This document shows, in pieces, positions 63,455 through 64,000 of a stretch of DNA of 64,000 nucleotides (positions are counted from its first letter, which is position 1; each line of letters opens with the position of its first letter). The position numbers were made by a program, and so were the translations under genes. This stretch comes from Vanessa cardui (taxonomy: Eukaryota; Arthropoda; Insecta; Lepidoptera; Nymphalidae), in contig NC_061129.1 of NCBI RefSeq assembly GCF_905220365.1, forward strand, positions 10,106,803 through 10,170,802, read 5' to 3'. The notes beneath the pieces were generated by a model. It was given only the letters and a program-made list of their open reading frames with translations. It had not been told where the DNA came from and made no database searches.

Positions 63455-64000
63455 ATGTCATCTATTAAAAAAGGTATTGTTTAGCTGTGTTTTTATATCA
63501 GGTGATGTTCATTATGTTACTTACTATGTATTAATGAATAAAAAATCTTTTACAGCTTTATTGCAGAGTCCTGTGCCATTTTTGGTCGCTAAACGATTTC
63601 GTGGCAAAATAAATGTACAAAAACCTCGTAAGCCACATTTTGAGAGGCAGCTTTTGCTTGATATATCAAAACCATTTTATGGTCCACCAAAACATTCGTT
63701 ACCAGATATTGAACTATGTGGAAATAAGAATCCAAGATTTGCCAAAAGGGAAATTGATAATCCATTTGAAAGAATTTTAGCTAAAGAATGCTTGGATTGG
63801 TTTAACACATCAAAGATGGTTGTCTTTTTGCATGTTAATTCAATAAGCATGGAAGATAAAACACCAATTTTTGCAGCATTGAAAAAGAATGATATGCATT
63901 TAAGGACTTATGGTAAAAAAATTGTGAGCATGGCCACCAAAGGAACTCGATATGAGGTTGTTAATCAACTGTTTACCTCACATCAAAATGTTATATTTGG
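63455..64000 (+). CDS. mRpL10: Mitochondrial large ribosomal subunit protein uL10m (5' part)
   Basis: Coding exon 1 is 63455-63473 (only 19 nt: MSSIKK plus one base). Its GTATTG donor joins at an acceptor TTTTACAG to exon 2 at 63556, which is open to the window edge (154 aa visible, incomplete). The visible protein has a basic N-terminus typical of a mitochondrial targeting sequence (VPFLVAKRFRGKINVQKPRK). It then has the L10-type N-terminal domain: HFERQLLLDISKPF, MVVFLHVNSISMEDKTPIFA, and LKKNDMHLRTYGKKIVSMAT. This order matches mitochondrial L10 (RHRRVMHFQRQKL-type start, then a conserved SAEDK-like turn). It is a component of the L7/L12 stalk base of the mitoribosome. The 3' end lies outside. 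Confidence 0.88.

Overview
The window is nuclear DNA of a moth or butterfly (Lepidoptera). It is very AT-rich, its genes have GT-AG introns, and it carries several interspersed repeats that I know from lepidopteran genomes: a tRNA-derived SINE, a 'gttggcggacgagcatatgggcc' type repeat, and an R4/Dong-like LINE. The repeat set resembles nymphalid butterflies, but the species is an inference. No bacterial operons, CRISPR arrays, rRNA genes or convincing complete tRNA genes were seen.

Seven protein-coding genes can be reconstructed. From left to right they are: (1) tyrosine aminotransferase, + strand, 5 coding exons, 3382-8398, 441 aa. (2) EMC4, ER membrane protein complex subunit 4, + strand, 2 exons, 9682-10283, 172 aa. 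(3) A 57-aa mitochondrial micropeptide of the STMP1/DUF4535 family, - strand, 3 small exons, 10391-12523, tail-to-tail with EMC4. (4) A LIV-1 subfamily ZIP zinc transporter, - strand, 4 coding exons spread over 14540-28453, 472 aa. (5) An SLC7 (LAT / y+LAT type) amino-acid transporter light chain, - strand, 5 coding exons over 44205-57424, 495 aa. (6) AAMP, a WD40 protein, - strand, 4 exons, 58578-62416, 406 aa. (7) The 5' part of mitochondrial ribosomal protein L10, + strand, from 63455 off the right edge, head-to-head with AAMP. All exon joins were checked for splice consensus and reading phase.

The rest is intron and intergenic DNA rich in mobile-element remains. The largest is an RLE-type LINE (32891-36285) whose 1,081-codon ORF is open through the reverse transcriptase and zinc knuckle but whose endonuclease core appears deleted. 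There is a frameshifted Tc1-like transposon (41549-43085) with recognisable terminal inverted repeats and a lost catalytic Asp. A 230-bp hAT-type MITE (23775-24004) has perfect 14-bp ends and a perfect 8-bp target duplication. A second TIR element lies at 47501-47879. SINE and LINE fragments lie at about 18.8, 19.1, 24.3, 30.5, 38.4, 51.4 and 55.1 kb. A notable structural theme is a set of unrelated near-perfect inverted repeats with very short loops, including two tandem double-hairpin structures at 37956-38093 and 48231-48470. A GC-rich stretch with an unrecognised 109-codon ORF lies at 29757-30086. No clear new multi-gene system was seen. The most unusual items are the double hairpins, the endonuclease-less LINE and the micropeptide gene with a possible alternative exon.
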